From: Bacteroidota bacterium
GTDB lineage: Bacteria; Bacteroidota; Bacteroidia; Chitinophagales; LD1
Direction of reading: 5' to 3'
NCBI GenBank assembly: GCA_018267385.1
Contig: JAFDYN010000002.1
Location: 1 to 64,000, forward strand
Length of the DNA: 64,000 bases
Each line of letters opens with the position of its first letter. Position 1 is the first letter of the stretch. This document shows positions 1 through 7,586 of the stretch, piece after piece. Position numbers and translations under genes: made by a program. Under the pieces are notes generated by a model. It was given only the letters and a program-made list of their open reading frames with translations. It was not told where the DNA came from and ran no database searches.

Positions 1-122
1 GAGGCAAACTAAAGGAGCACATAGGAATACGGGGGCTGCCCCAAAAAAGGTAAGCGCAAAACGATTTTAAAATAGGTACTTTAGCTATAGCTCCGGACAG
101 GGGGCACTCAAGAAATAAAACA

Positions 123-1274
123 ATGAAAAGACTGACATCTCTCGTGATACTGATACTGGTGGCTATGACCTCGTGCAATAGCGCGGGTGACGGCACCAAA
201 TATACCATAGACGGCGCTGTGAAGGGCGGCAGCGGTACGATCTACCTGGAGCGGCTGAACCTGAGCCAGATCACGGTGATAGATAGCGCGAAGATCGCTG
301 CAGGTGGGGACTTTCATATGTCGAGTACGGCAGAGAAGGGCTTCTACCGCCTGCGCATAGACAATCAGCACGCCTGGCTGATGCTGCTGGAGAATAAGCC
401 ATACAAGGTGGAGCTGGACTACAATACGCCGGGCACCGGGGCGAAGTTCAGCAAGGGGACGGAGAGCAATACGGAGTTTCAGGAGGCGATCAAGACCATC
501 AGCGAGCAGCAACAAAAGCTGCAGGCCATGAATAACCAGTTTCAGATGGCGCAAAATAGCGGCGCCGGCATGGATACCCTGCAGAAGATGGCCACCGCCA
601 TACAGGCCGCCGGCATGCAGCTGGAAAACACTATGAAGCAGAAAGCCGCTGCCACCAAGGATGTGCTCGTGGCGCTGTACTATACGAGCTTCCTGCGTAT
701 GGACCACTACCCTGCTGAGAATAAGGCCATAGTAGAGCGCCTGGAGAAAGAAATGCCAACCTCGAGCTACGCCAAAGAGATGCGCACCCAGCTGACCAAT
801 ATGGAGACACAGCTCAAGCAGCAGCAGCTGGCAGAGCAGTCTCAGGCTATGACGGCTATCGGCGCGCAGGCACCTGAGCTGGCATTCAAGGATCCGAGCG
901 GCAAGGAGGTGAAGCTGAGCAGCCTGCGGGGCAAGGTGGTACTGCTGGACTTCTGGGCGTCATGGTGCGGCCCGTGCAGGCGGGAAAACCCGAATGTAGT
1001 GGCAGCCTACAATAAGTTTAAGGAAAAGGGCTTTACCATCTATAGTGTGTCCCTGGATCAGGATGGCGAGAAGTGGAAGGGCGCGATAGCGCAAGACGGC
1101 CTGATATGGCCATACCACGTGAGCGACCTGGCTGGCTGGCAGTCTGCCGCGGCGCGCACCTACGGCGTCAACTCTATACCGGCGCAGTTTCTCCTGGACA
1201 AGGAGGGCAAGATCATAGCCAAGAACCTGCGCGGCGACCAGCTGGAGGAGAAGCTCCGCGAGGTGCTGCAATAG
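123..1274 (+). CDS. TlpA-like thioredoxin-fold lipoprotein (DUF4369-type N-terminus)
   Basis: Predicted lipid-anchored thiol-disulfide oxidoreductase of the periplasm-facing envelope. A lipoprotein signal ends at Cys18 (MTSC lipobox). Residues about 25-115 look like the DUF4369 domain that often precedes Bacteroidota TlpA/AhpC domains. Residues about 120-240 are Gln- and Met-rich and helical. The C-terminal half is an AhpC/TSA/TlpA fold with the redox motif W281-C-G-P-C285 and a later SIPAQFLLD stretch holding the cis-proline. Such proteins reduce or isomerise exported disulfides or service cytochrome c maturation; the partner here is unknown. It stands alone, with a strong terminator just downstream. 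A weak TACTTTAG -7-like box lies at about 78-85. The domain call is firm, the exact substrate is not. Confidence 0.88.
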   Translation: MKRLTSLVILILVAMTSCNSAGDGTKYTIDGAVKGGSGTIYLERLNLSQITVIDSAKIAAGGDFHMSSTAEKGFYRLRIDNQHAWLMLLENKPYKVELDYNTPGTGAKFSKGTESNTEFQEAIKTISEQQQKLQAMNNQFQMAQNSGAGMDTLQKMATAIQAAGMQLENTMKQKAAATKDVLVALYYTSFLRMDHYPAENKAIVERLEKEMPTSSYAKEMRTQLTNMETQLKQQQLAEQSQAMTAIGAQAPELAFKDPSGKEVKLSSLRGKVVLLDFWASWCGPCRRENPNVVAAYNKFKEKGFTIYSVSLDQDGEKWKGAIAQDGLIWPYHVSDLAGWQSAAARTYGVNSIPAQFLLDKEGKIIAKNLRGDQLEEKLREVLQ

Positions 1275-1298
1275 GAATATAAATACATCAACGATGCT

Positions 1299-1328
1299 AA
1301 AAGCCGGGGGTCTCTCCGGCTTTTTTTT
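1299..1328 (+). terminator. Rho-independent terminator of the TlpA-like gene
   Basis: A 9-bp perfect stem (AAAAGCCGG / CCGGCTTTT) with an 8-nt loop runs into a T-tract, 25 bases after the stop codon at 1274. Confidence 0.85.
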
Positions 1329-1510
1329 ATGACGGGGTGGGATCGCATCAACATAGCCATAGCGGGAGTGACTGATAGTGAAGCACCGTAAATAATCTAA
1401 CCGGTCGAGGTGACTAAATGCTGACTGCCAGCTGCAGATATGGGTGGGGCTGCCCTAATACCCGAAGGAGACCTAGCGCTACTCCCGCCGGCAGAGATGA
1501 ACACAAAAAA

Positions 1511-1540
1511 AGATGGCTGCCTTGCGGGCAGCCATCTTTT
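1511..1540 (-). terminator. Rho-independent terminator of the Omp28-like T9SS cargo gene
   Basis: AGATGGCTGCC and its complement form a perfect stem with a 4-nt loop, flanked by A/T runs, about 20 bases beyond the stop codon of the minus-strand gene ending at 1559. The 180 bases between this and the preceding terminator hold nothing I can recognise. Confidence 0.85.
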
Positions 1541-1558
1541 GTGCATATGATGTATCGC

Positions 1559-3586
1559 TTATTTCTCGATAGAGAGTGGCAGTGAGCTCACTGTACCATC
1601 TACAGTTACCTTGACAGTGTAGAGTCCGTTTGCCAGCTGGCTCACAGGTATCTTCACTGAGTGGGCACCTGCATTGAGCAGTACAGAGTTTGGCTCAGAT
1701 ACTGTCTGACCGAGGCTGTTTACCAATACTATATCTACCATCTCATTCTTCTTGAGATCTATCTCCAGGGTAGCCATGGTAGAGGCAGGATTAGGATAGA
1801 CACCGAGCTTATTGAGCTGAGCTGTTTCGCGGATACTGGTATTGACATCCAGGAGAGAGGTCTCAGCAGCATTCAGGACATAGCGGCGCTGTGTATTGGT
1901 ATTGTATTCCTGTACCACGCCTATCAGTTTGACGAAGTGATTTCTCCAGCTAGGGTTGAGCGTCAGTGTATAAACCTTAGAGTATGTGCCACCGGCTGCA
2001 GGTGCAGACGGGATCACGGCTGGTGTACCCCAGGCACCGCCTGCCATAGAGCGCAGTACGTGGTTTTGAGACCAGTCACCTGCGGCGCCGTCGTTTGTGA
2101 TAGTAGCAGGCAGGGTATTCAGATCGCTCTGGCCAGACATATAGCCATTAGGATCAGCATAGTAGTTTTCCTGATCATAGCCGGTACCAGAGGTGATCAC
2201 AGAGTCTTCTACTACGTAGAGGTTAAACCTGTAGTCACCCTGAGAGAGACCATTGAGGAAGTCTGCGTTGACAGTTACGCTCAGTTGATTTGTAGTGCTG
2301 TCATAAGACTTGTCAGAGAGGCTCACATTGACCGGAGTAGCCTGTGAGGCGCGGAAGGTAGCCTCCTGCAGCTGCAGGTTTGTGTAGTTAGTATTAGTAT
2401 AACCATAGAACCCAAGCGCTACGTCCTGCTGATCTATGTAGTATACGCGATCCACCATAGCTGATGGGAAGCCGGTATTGAAAGTATTGCTCACAGTGAC
2501 ACCATCAGCTATCTGCATCAGATCAGATGTAGCACCACGGCCAGCCTGATCGTGTATAGCCACAGGTATGGCACTAGGCATAGCGGCCACGAGGTCACGC
2601 ACAGCAAATGCACCTCCAGGGCAATAGCCGCACCATGCACCGGTAAACTCTTCTACCAGGACATTCTTCTGCAGGCCTGCGACCTGAGGATAGAAGAAGA
2701 TACCACTGGTAGATGCTGTATCATTGGCAGGTACCTGATCAGCTATAGAGCCATTGATATTGTCTGCCCAGACTTTGAAGCTGTAGACACCTTCTGCCGG
2801 AGCAGTATAGCCAGGTATAGAGTATGAACCAGTAGCCAGCGCAGACAGTGTCGTGCTCACGTTTGATGATACTGTGGCACCGCCATTCACGCTATAGTTT
2901 AGCCTGAAGCTGGTCACGGTATCAAAACCCAGATTCTGGATCGTACCGGAGAGCGTAGCAGACTGAGACAGCCAGTTGTGCTCATATGTCTCTACTTTCT
3001 TGACAGACATGTCATAAGAAGGAAGGTCAGTCACCTGCATCTTGGTAAATGCAAGGATATATTCATTTGTAGCCACATCACGGAAAGCCACACGTACAGT
3101 CTGACCAGCATAAGCGGCCAGCGGGAGTACATGCACAGTGAGTGCACCCGGCTCTTCGATGGTCAGGACCGGTGCGCCAAAAGAGGTAGTGGCAGAGTCT
3201 GTAGTAGACACCCTCACCTCATATGAATCGCGATATGTATCATCCAGAGACTCGCCATACCATACCAGAGAGTAATTGGGCATACCTGTAGGGACGGTGA
3301 TCTGTGGTGTGACGAGCCACCTGTCGCAAGGTATGGTCAGGTTATTGAACCATGAGGTGGTAGCAGCTAAATAACCGGTAGAGGCAGAGCCTAGTACCAC
3401 CCATCCGCCGCCATTGTTGAATGCATTTTGTGTAGCTGTACTGAAATTTGAATTTGCGGTCTGTCCGTCCAGTTTCCATGTCACAAATCCGCTGGGCAAA
3501 GACGATGATGTGGTAAAGTCCCAGGTCTGGGCAAATGCCGCAGACATCAGACCCATACCACACAACAGTGTAAAGAGCTTTTTCAT
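1559..3586 (-). CDS. T9SS-secreted Omp28-like protein with thioredoxin motif
   Basis: Secreted protein of 675 residues. A signal peptide (residues 1-19, ending AFA-Q) is followed by a lectin/MAM-like beta region (cleaved-adhesin style, about 20-185), a beta-sandwich CARDB-like region (about 190-290), then an Omp28-type domain beginning VLVEEFTGAWCGYC. The CxxC pair is C319/C322, so the fold is thioredoxin-like and could be redox active outside the cell. The last 75 residues (VYPNPASTMATLEI onward to LSIEK) are a type A T9SS sorting domain, so the protein should leave through the GldK-N/PorP machine encoded at 20-25 kb and be anchored or released at the surface. It is divergent from the next gene, with about 100 bases of shared upstream DNA. 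Confidence 0.85.
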   Translation of the reverse strand: MKKLFTLLCGMGLMSAAFAQTWDFTTSSSLPSGFVTWKLDGQTANSNFSTATQNAFNNGGGWVVLGSASTGYLAATTSWFNNLTIPCDRWLVTPQITVPTGMPNYSLVWYGESLDDTYRDSYEVRVSTTDSATTSFGAPVLTIEEPGALTVHVLPLAAYAGQTVRVAFRDVATNEYILAFTKMQVTDLPSYDMSVKKVETYEHNWLSQSATLSGTIQNLGFDTVTSFRLNYSVNGGATVSSNVSTTLSALATGSYSIPGYTAPAEGVYSFKVWADNINGSIADQVPANDTASTSGIFFYPQVAGLQKNVLVEEFTGAWCGYCPGGAFAVRDLVAAMPSAIPVAIHDQAGRGATSDLMQIADGVTVSNTFNTGFPSAMVDRVYYIDQQDVALGFYGYTNTNYTNLQLQEATFRASQATPVNVSLSDKSYDSTTNQLSVTVNADFLNGLSQGDYRFNLYVVEDSVITSGTGYDQENYYADPNGYMSGQSDLNTLPATITNDGAAGDWSQNHVLRSMAGGAWGTPAVIPSAPAAGGTYSKVYTLTLNPSWRNHFVKLIGVVQEYNTNTQRRYVLNAAETSLLDVNTSIRETAQLNKLGVYPNPASTMATLEIDLKKNEMVDIVLVNSLGQTVSEPNSVLLNAGAHSVKIPVSQLANGLYTVKVTVDGTVSSLPLSIEK

Positions 3587-3662
3587 TGCTTGTTTTTTGG
3601 TAAAGAATGTAATAAAGTAACGAAAGGTAAAGAAAGTACTTTTTGAGAAAACAAAAAAGGAT

Positions 3663-3670
3663 TACCTTTA
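3663..3670 (+). promoter_or_regulatory. Candidate -7 promoter element for the small T9SS cargo gene
   Basis: TACCTTTA matches the Bacteroidota -7 consensus TAnnTTTG at seven of eight places, 18 bases before the ATG at 3689. A TTTG lies 17 bases upstream (3642-3645), slightly closer than the usual 19-21. Confidence 0.4.
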
Positions 3671-3688
3671 CACTCCAATTATAGCAAC

Positions 3689-4399
3689 ATGACTAAAAAG
3701 ATACTTTTAATGTTGAGTCTGGTACTGACGCTGGGCGCGCTGCGTGCACAGTCTCTGGTGGTACTCAATGGCTCCGACACACTGCGTGTAGACACCTCTG
3801 TATCAAGTGTTTCCAGCCACGTGATAGAAATATTTAACCTGAAGAACAGCTCAGCTACAGATACCCTGCACATGAACTGGAAGGTAACTCTCAATACCCT
3901 GGCACACAATGCCTCATGGAGTATGTGCGATCCTAACCTGTGCCTGGCCTCCACACAGCTATCTAATACACAACACTATACGCTCAATCCACTGCAGCAA
4001 GGCATTATGAAGTTTGACTTCATACCAAACTGTACACCCGCTACAAATGCTACGCTGCAAGTGCGCACATGGGCTGCAGAAGACAGTGCTGCCACTACTA
4101 CTGAGCTCACATGGCTACTGAATGTAGCAGCAGTATGCACAGGTATATCTGACATAGAGACAGCGCGTATAGCGGTATATCCTAACCCTGTACGTGATAT
4201 GGCACATCTGTCTATACCGGGCACGCTGGATAACGGTCAGATAGACATCTACAACCTGCTGGGTAGCCGTGTATACAGCACCTCTGTGCGCGGTGATAAG
4301 GATCTGGACCTCTCCTCTCTGGATGCCGGCCTGTACATAGCGCGCATCTCTGACAGCGGCAAGGTGATCGCTACAAGAAAATTCACGAAGTCAGAATAA
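3689..4399 (+). CDS. Small T9SS-secreted protein with type A sorting domain
   Basis: Secreted protein of 236 residues, function unknown. A signal peptide covers residues 1-20 (LRAQ). Residues about 25-145 form a beta-rich domain with several cysteines (CDPNLC, later NC and VCTG) that could form extracellular disulfides. The C-terminal 75 residues start IAVYPNPVRD and end VIATRKFTKSE, a clear type A T9SS sorting domain. It is divergent from the Omp28-like cargo gene and ends in its own strong terminator. The middle domain resembles small Bacteroidota cargo proteins of unknown role; no catalytic motif is visible. Confidence 0.8.
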   Translation: MTKKILLMLSLVLTLGALRAQSLVVLNGSDTLRVDTSVSSVSSHVIEIFNLKNSSATDTLHMNWKVTLNTLAHNASWSMCDPNLCLASTQLSNTQHYTLNPLQQGIMKFDFIPNCTPATNATLQVRTWAAEDSAATTTELTWLLNVAAVCTGISDIETARIAVYPNPVRDMAHLSIPGTLDNGQIDIYNLLGSRVYSTSVRGDKDLDLSSLDAGLYIARISDSGKVIATRKFTKSE

Positions 4400-4421
4400 T
4401 AACTGACTGAGATAATATAAG

Positions 4422-4450
4422 AAAAAGGATGCCTCTCGGCATCCTTTTTT
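4422..4450 (+). terminator. Rho-independent terminator of the small T9SS cargo gene
   Basis: AAAAAGGATGCC, a 4-base loop and GGCATCCTTTTTT form a perfect hairpin with a T-tract, 22 bases after the stop codon. Confidence 0.88.
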
Positions 4451-4520
4451 GTTTGGTAAACTGGTCTGAATCAGAATTTTCAGAATTTTAGAATTAGTAG
4501 AATTAGCTTCCGAAGTTCCG

Positions 4521-5003
4521 CTACAGTCCTAAGGTGAGCGCGCCGCTCATGCGGGCCTCGTGGTCGAGGAGCCATTTTTTGCGGTGGAGGCCGCCGGCGT
4601 AGCCTACCAGCCGGCCATCGGCGCCTACTACGCGGTGGCAGGGTACGATGATCCAGAGTTTATTCTTGCCATTGGCGGTGCCGGCAGCACGTATAGACTT
4701 GGGATCGCCCAGGGCTTTGGCGAGCTGCATGTAGGTGATGGTCTGGCCGAAGGGGATGCTGGTGAGCTGCTGCCAGACCTTCTGCTGGAAGGGGGTACCT
4801 TCCTGAGCTAGCGAAAGGTCAAAAGTTTTCCTTTGGCCGTCGAAGTATTCTTGCAGTTGTTGTTTGCACTGGCGGATAGCTTCTGTTTCGCTTTCTTCTA
4901 TAGGCTCTCTGCTGTCCATGACGAGTACCGAGAGGATGTGGCGCTCATCTGCGGTGATGAGCACGGGGCCCAGGGGGGAGTCGGTGTAGCAACGGTGTGT
5001 CAT
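4521..5003 (-). CDS. ogt: Methylated-DNA--protein-cysteine methyltransferase
   Basis: Suicide repair enzyme that moves an alkyl group from O6-alkylguanine (or O4-alkylthymine) in DNA to its own cysteine. The 160 residues match the family length. The active-site motif I-V-P-C-H-R-V has its acceptor Cys122. The upstream FQQKVWQQLTSIPFGQT stretch and the helix-turn-helix region PKSIRAAGTANGKN (recognition helix and Arg finger) are typical. The gene stands alone on the minus strand, downstream of a repeat-filled spacer and near the LexA-like repressor/DNA polymerase IV pair. That suggests a local DNA-repair cluster, but no shared promoter is seen. Confidence 0.95.
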   Translation of the reverse strand: MTHRCYTDSPLGPVLITADERHILSVLVMDSREPIEESETEAIRQCKQQLQEYFDGQRKTFDLSLAQEGTPFQQKVWQQLTSIPFGQTITYMQLAKALGDPKSIRAAGTANGKNKLWIIVPCHRVVGADGRLVGYAGGLHRKKWLLDHEARMSGALTLGL

Positions 5004-5028
5004 GGGTGGGGCTTTTGTGCAAATGCTA

Positions 5029-5181
5029 TTTCACGCAAAGACGCAAAAGGATAAAGAAAATACAAAGAGATTGCTCGCAAAAACGCGAAAACGCTAAACA
5101 GATGTTGTTTGAAAAGATGGCCATCGTTTATGCAAAATTTGTTTCTCGCAAAGGCGCAAAGAGATTAAGGAAATGCAAAGG
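5029..5181. repeat. Degenerate CGCAAAG-rich repeats, about three copies
   Basis: Three related stretches share the pattern TTTCnCGCAAAGnCGCAAAG followed by AAAGA-rich sequence: 5029-5070, 5072-5101 and 5141-5181. Such short, decaying repeats are common between genes in Bacteroidota. They create a small open frame that is not a credible gene. Confidence 0.6.
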
Positions 5182-5409
5182 TTCAGTACAGACAAACACC
5201 TGCTAATTATTCTCAAGCACTTGCCTTGAAATTTTCGACCCTCTAAATCTCCCTTATGGGAGCCTTTAATATAAGCTATGCTTTAGGTCTGTATGCTCGT
5301 TCTTTTTAAGTTGAAGATTGCTTCGAGAAATAACGCTGATGTTTTTCAGTTGAATTACTCTCGCAAATAATGCTTGTTTTTTGAATAGCCGGTTTGTTGG
5401 TGCCTGATA
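5182..5409. other. Non-coding spacer with one dispersed hairpin and a decayed tandem repeat
   Basis: Together with the CGCAAAG repeats this makes a stretch of about 400 bases without a gene. It holds one diverged copy of the CCCTCTAAATCTCCC hairpin family (5239-5265). It also has two imperfect copies of a unit of about 39 bases, each starting GTTGAA and ending TTTTTxA (5310-5348 and 5349-5387). No promoter or RNA gene is recognisable. Confidence 0.45.
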
Positions 5410-6192
5410 TTAGTTTCCTTTCAGCTCGTCTACGTCTTTCTTGAGTTCCTGCATGAGGTGGAGGATATTCTGGTAGGAGAGTTCGTTGCCCTTATTCATG
5501 TGGCTGATGTGCAGGACGGCTTTCCAGACCTCGAGGACTTCATCTATTTTGATAGAGTAGGCTGGGTAGGCAGTATTGTCAGAACGCATCACGAGCGTAC
5601 CGTTTTCTTCTACCTGATTGAAGATGCGCTTGTACACGATGCCTTCATTCTTTGAAAGGACCACGTAGGTATTGCCGTCTTTGATATTGCGCCAGTTGTC
5701 TACATACTCGCCCACTACTATAGAGCCGGGCAGCATGGGTAACATGGAGTCACCCTTGATCTCAAAGGCGCGATAGGTACCCGCCGGGAGAAACGGCAGG
5801 CGGAAGCGGTTCAGCTCTTTGAGGAAGGTCGGATCGCCGTAGCCATTTAGATAGCCTGCGGCAGCCTTGACGGGCACCATCTCGATGTTCTCGCGGTCTT
5901 CTTTGTCTACCGTGATAGCGAGCACGCGGAGGTTTTTGCTGGACTCATCCATCTGCTCGGCAGAGAAGATCGGCACCTTCTCCGTCAGGCGCAGGTCACG
6001 CGTGATGAGGTTGTCTATAGAATGTTTGAAAGTCCTGGCTATGTCTGCCAGCACCTCATAGTTAGGCTTGGCGCGGCCCTCCTCGTAGCTGCCTATCAGC
6101 GAGCGCTTGATATTGAGCTCTGTAGCGAGCTGCTCCTGAGTCCATCCTTTCTGCTTGCGTAGAAACTTGATATTGGTATGAATAAAATCCAT
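5410..6192 (-). CDS. LexA-like repressor (XRE helix-turn-helix plus S24 peptidase)
   Basis: Transcription repressor of 260 residues that probably senses DNA damage. Residues 1-65 are a Cro/C1-type helix-turn-helix (WTQEQLATELNI, SYEEGR). Residues about 105-240 are an S24 self-cleaving domain: cleavage site A112-G113 in VKAAAGYLNG, nucleophile Ser149 in GDSMLPML, and general base Lys188 in VYKRI. The spacings (about 36 and 39 residues) are close to those in E. coli LexA (A84-G85, S119, K156). It is divergent from the DNA polymerase IV gene over a 70-base gap holding a palindrome. RecA-stimulated self-cleavage and derepression of the polymerase are therefore likely by inference. A C1-type prophage origin is possible, but no phage genes are nearby. 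Confidence 0.88.
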   Translation of the reverse strand: MDFIHTNIKFLRKQKGWTQEQLATELNIKRSLIGSYEEGRAKPNYEVLADIARTFKHSIDNLITRDLRLTEKVPIFSAEQMDESSKNLRVLAITVDKEDRENIEMVPVKAAAGYLNGYGDPTFLKELNRFRLPFLPAGTYRAFEIKGDSMLPMLPGSIVVGEYVDNWRNIKDGNTYVVLSKNEGIVYKRIFNQVEENGTLVMRSDNTAYPAYSIKIDEVLEVWKAVLHISHMNKGNELSYQNILHLMQELKKDVDELKGN

Positions 6193-6208
6193 GACACAGT
6201 ATTTTATG

Positions 6209-6216
6209 CAAAGCTA
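6209..6216 (-). promoter_or_regulatory. -7 promoter element of the LexA-like repressor
   Basis: On the minus strand the sequence reads TAGCTTTG, a perfect TAnnTTTG, 16 bases before the ATG at 6192. The palindrome at 6223-6240 would cover the region just upstream, where the -33 element is expected. Confidence 0.5.
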
Positions 6217-6222
6217 AATTTT

Positions 6223-6240
6223 TTAGTAACAAAATACTAA
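6223..6240. promoter_or_regulatory. Candidate operator between repressor and DNA polymerase IV genes
   Basis: TTAGTA, six bases, TACTAA form a perfect 6-6-6 inverted repeat midway between the divergent starts. A second, wider repeat (AGTATTTT at 6198-6205 and AAAATACT at 6231-6238) overlaps it. The size suits a dimeric helix-turn-helix repressor. A 7/8 -7 box for the polymerase gene (TAATTTTA, 6238-6245) overlaps the right half-site. Confidence 0.55.
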
Positions 6241-6262
6241 TTTTAAAGGCAATAACTAATCT

Positions 6263-7513
6263 GTGTCTGACCCGCGTACCATCATGCATATGGACCTGGA
6301 TTCGTTCTTCGTATCTGTAGAGCGCATCAAAGATCCCTCGCTGCTCGGCAAGCCCGTGATCGTAGGCGGCGTAGGTGCGCGCGGCGTGGTGAGCAGCTGC
6401 AGCTATGAGGCGCGACGGTATGGAGTGCACTCAGCTATGCCGGGCGCGCAGGCCCACAAGCTGTGCCCGCATGGCATCTTCCTGCCGGGAGACTATACTG
6501 CCTACTCTGACTACTCGCGGCGCGTCACTCAGATCATAGCAAATGCGGCACCACTTTTTGAGAAGGCCTCTATAGATGAGTTTTACGTGGACCTGACAGG
6601 CATGGATAAATACTTTGGTGCCTACAGGTGGGCTACGGAGCTGCGGCAGAAGATCACACGAGAGACGGGGCTGCCTATCTCATTTGGGCTATCAGTGAAT
6701 AAGATGCTGGCCAAGATGGCGACCAATGATGCGAAGCCAAACGGCCAGCTGATGATAGAGCGGGGCAAGGAACAAGAGTTTCTCGATCCGAAGCCGGTGG
6801 GCAAGATACCATTCGTAGGAGAAAAGCTGGAAGAGTCTCTGAACAAGATGGGCATCCATACGATCTACGACCTGCGCCAGATGCCACTGGAAAACCTCCT
6901 GAGCATCTATGGCAAAACAGGCACTGCGCTGTGGAACCGTGCGCGCGGGCATAGTGACTCACCGGTGGCCAATTTCCGCGAGGAGAAATCGGTATCTGTG
7001 GAGCGGACCTTTGATAGCGATAGTGCAGATGATGAGTTTCTGCTGTCAGTACTCTTTGTGCTCACCGAGAAGCTATCATACGACCTGCGCAAGCTAAATC
7101 GTATGACGGGCTGCGTGACGGTCAAGATCCGCTATGAGGGATTTGTGACGACCTCAAAACAGCATACGGTAGACTACTCACTCTCGTCAAAATACCTGAT
7201 AGAAGAAGCGACCAAACTTTTTCACCAACTCTATGAAAAGGGGCGGCCTGTACGCCTGATAGGTGTGCGGTTTAGCAGCCTGATCTATACGGGCACGCAG
7301 TATTCGCTATTTGATGACAAGGAAGAAGAGACCAAGCTCTACTCCGCCATAGATAGTGTGAAGAATAAATACGGCACGGGCAAGATCATGCTGGCGCGTG
7401 GTATGGACATGGGCAATGTGAAACGCAACAATGACATCAGCGCCGCGATGAAGGAGCAGGTGAATAGAGAAAACTCGCAGCACAACCGGAATAACGCTGC
7501 GGAAGAGCAGTAG
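6263..7513 (+). CDS. dinB: DNA polymerase IV (Y-family, DinB)
   Basis: Error-prone translesion polymerase of 416 residues. The start is GTG at 6263, giving RTIMHMDLDSFF near the N-terminus as in other DinB proteins; a later ATG at 6284 is possible but would trim the conserved Arg-x-Ile. Catalytic acidic residues are D11 and D105/E106 (KASIDEFYVDLTG). The palm/fingers signature SCSYEARRYGVHSAMP and the little-finger domain (residues about 240-350) are present. The gene is divergent from a LexA-like repressor, so damage induction is probable. It converges on the collagen-like gene, with a shared hairpin between them. The last 40 residues are charged and may hold a clamp-binding peptide, which I cannot confirm. 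Confidence 0.95.
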   Translation: MSDPRTIMHMDLDSFFVSVERIKDPSLLGKPVIVGGVGARGVVSSCSYEARRYGVHSAMPGAQAHKLCPHGIFLPGDYTAYSDYSRRVTQIIANAAPLFEKASIDEFYVDLTGMDKYFGAYRWATELRQKITRETGLPISFGLSVNKMLAKMATNDAKPNGQLMIERGKEQEFLDPKPVGKIPFVGEKLEESLNKMGIHTIYDLRQMPLENLLSIYGKTGTALWNRARGHSDSPVANFREEKSVSVERTFDSDSADDEFLLSVLFVLTEKLSYDLRKLNRMTGCVTVKIRYEGFVTTSKQHTVDYSLSSKYLIEEATKLFHQLYEKGRPVRLIGVRFSSLIYTGTQYSLFDDKEEETKLYSAIDSVKNKYGTGKIMLARGMDMGNVKRNNDISAAMKEQVNRENSQHNRNNAAEEQ

Positions 7514-7529
7514 GATGATAAAACACAAA

Positions 7530-7558
7530 GGCTCTCAGGCCTAGTCAGCCTGAGAGCC
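7530..7558. terminator. Shared hairpin between dinB and the collagen-like gene
   Basis: GGCTCTCAGGC, 7-base loop, GCCTGAGAGCC form an 11-bp perfect stem between the convergent stops at 7513 and 7587. The T-rich side (CTTTGTGTTTTAT) follows the stem on the minus strand, so it best serves the collagen-like gene. Confidence 0.65.
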
Positions 7559-7586
7559 ATGAAATATATTGCAGCGCCTGTATCGC

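Noticed and set aside
1..122. A possible gene end or promoter at the left edge
   Set aside because: No open frame reaches in from the edge and only a weak -7-like box is present.
4997..5206. A 69-codon basic open frame
   Set aside because: It is made of CGCAAAG repeats, with no start signal and no protein-like pattern.
5410..6192. Reading the S24 repressor as part of a prophage
   Set aside because: No integrase, structural or lysis genes are nearby; the divergent DinB fits a chromosomal SOS-like unit better.
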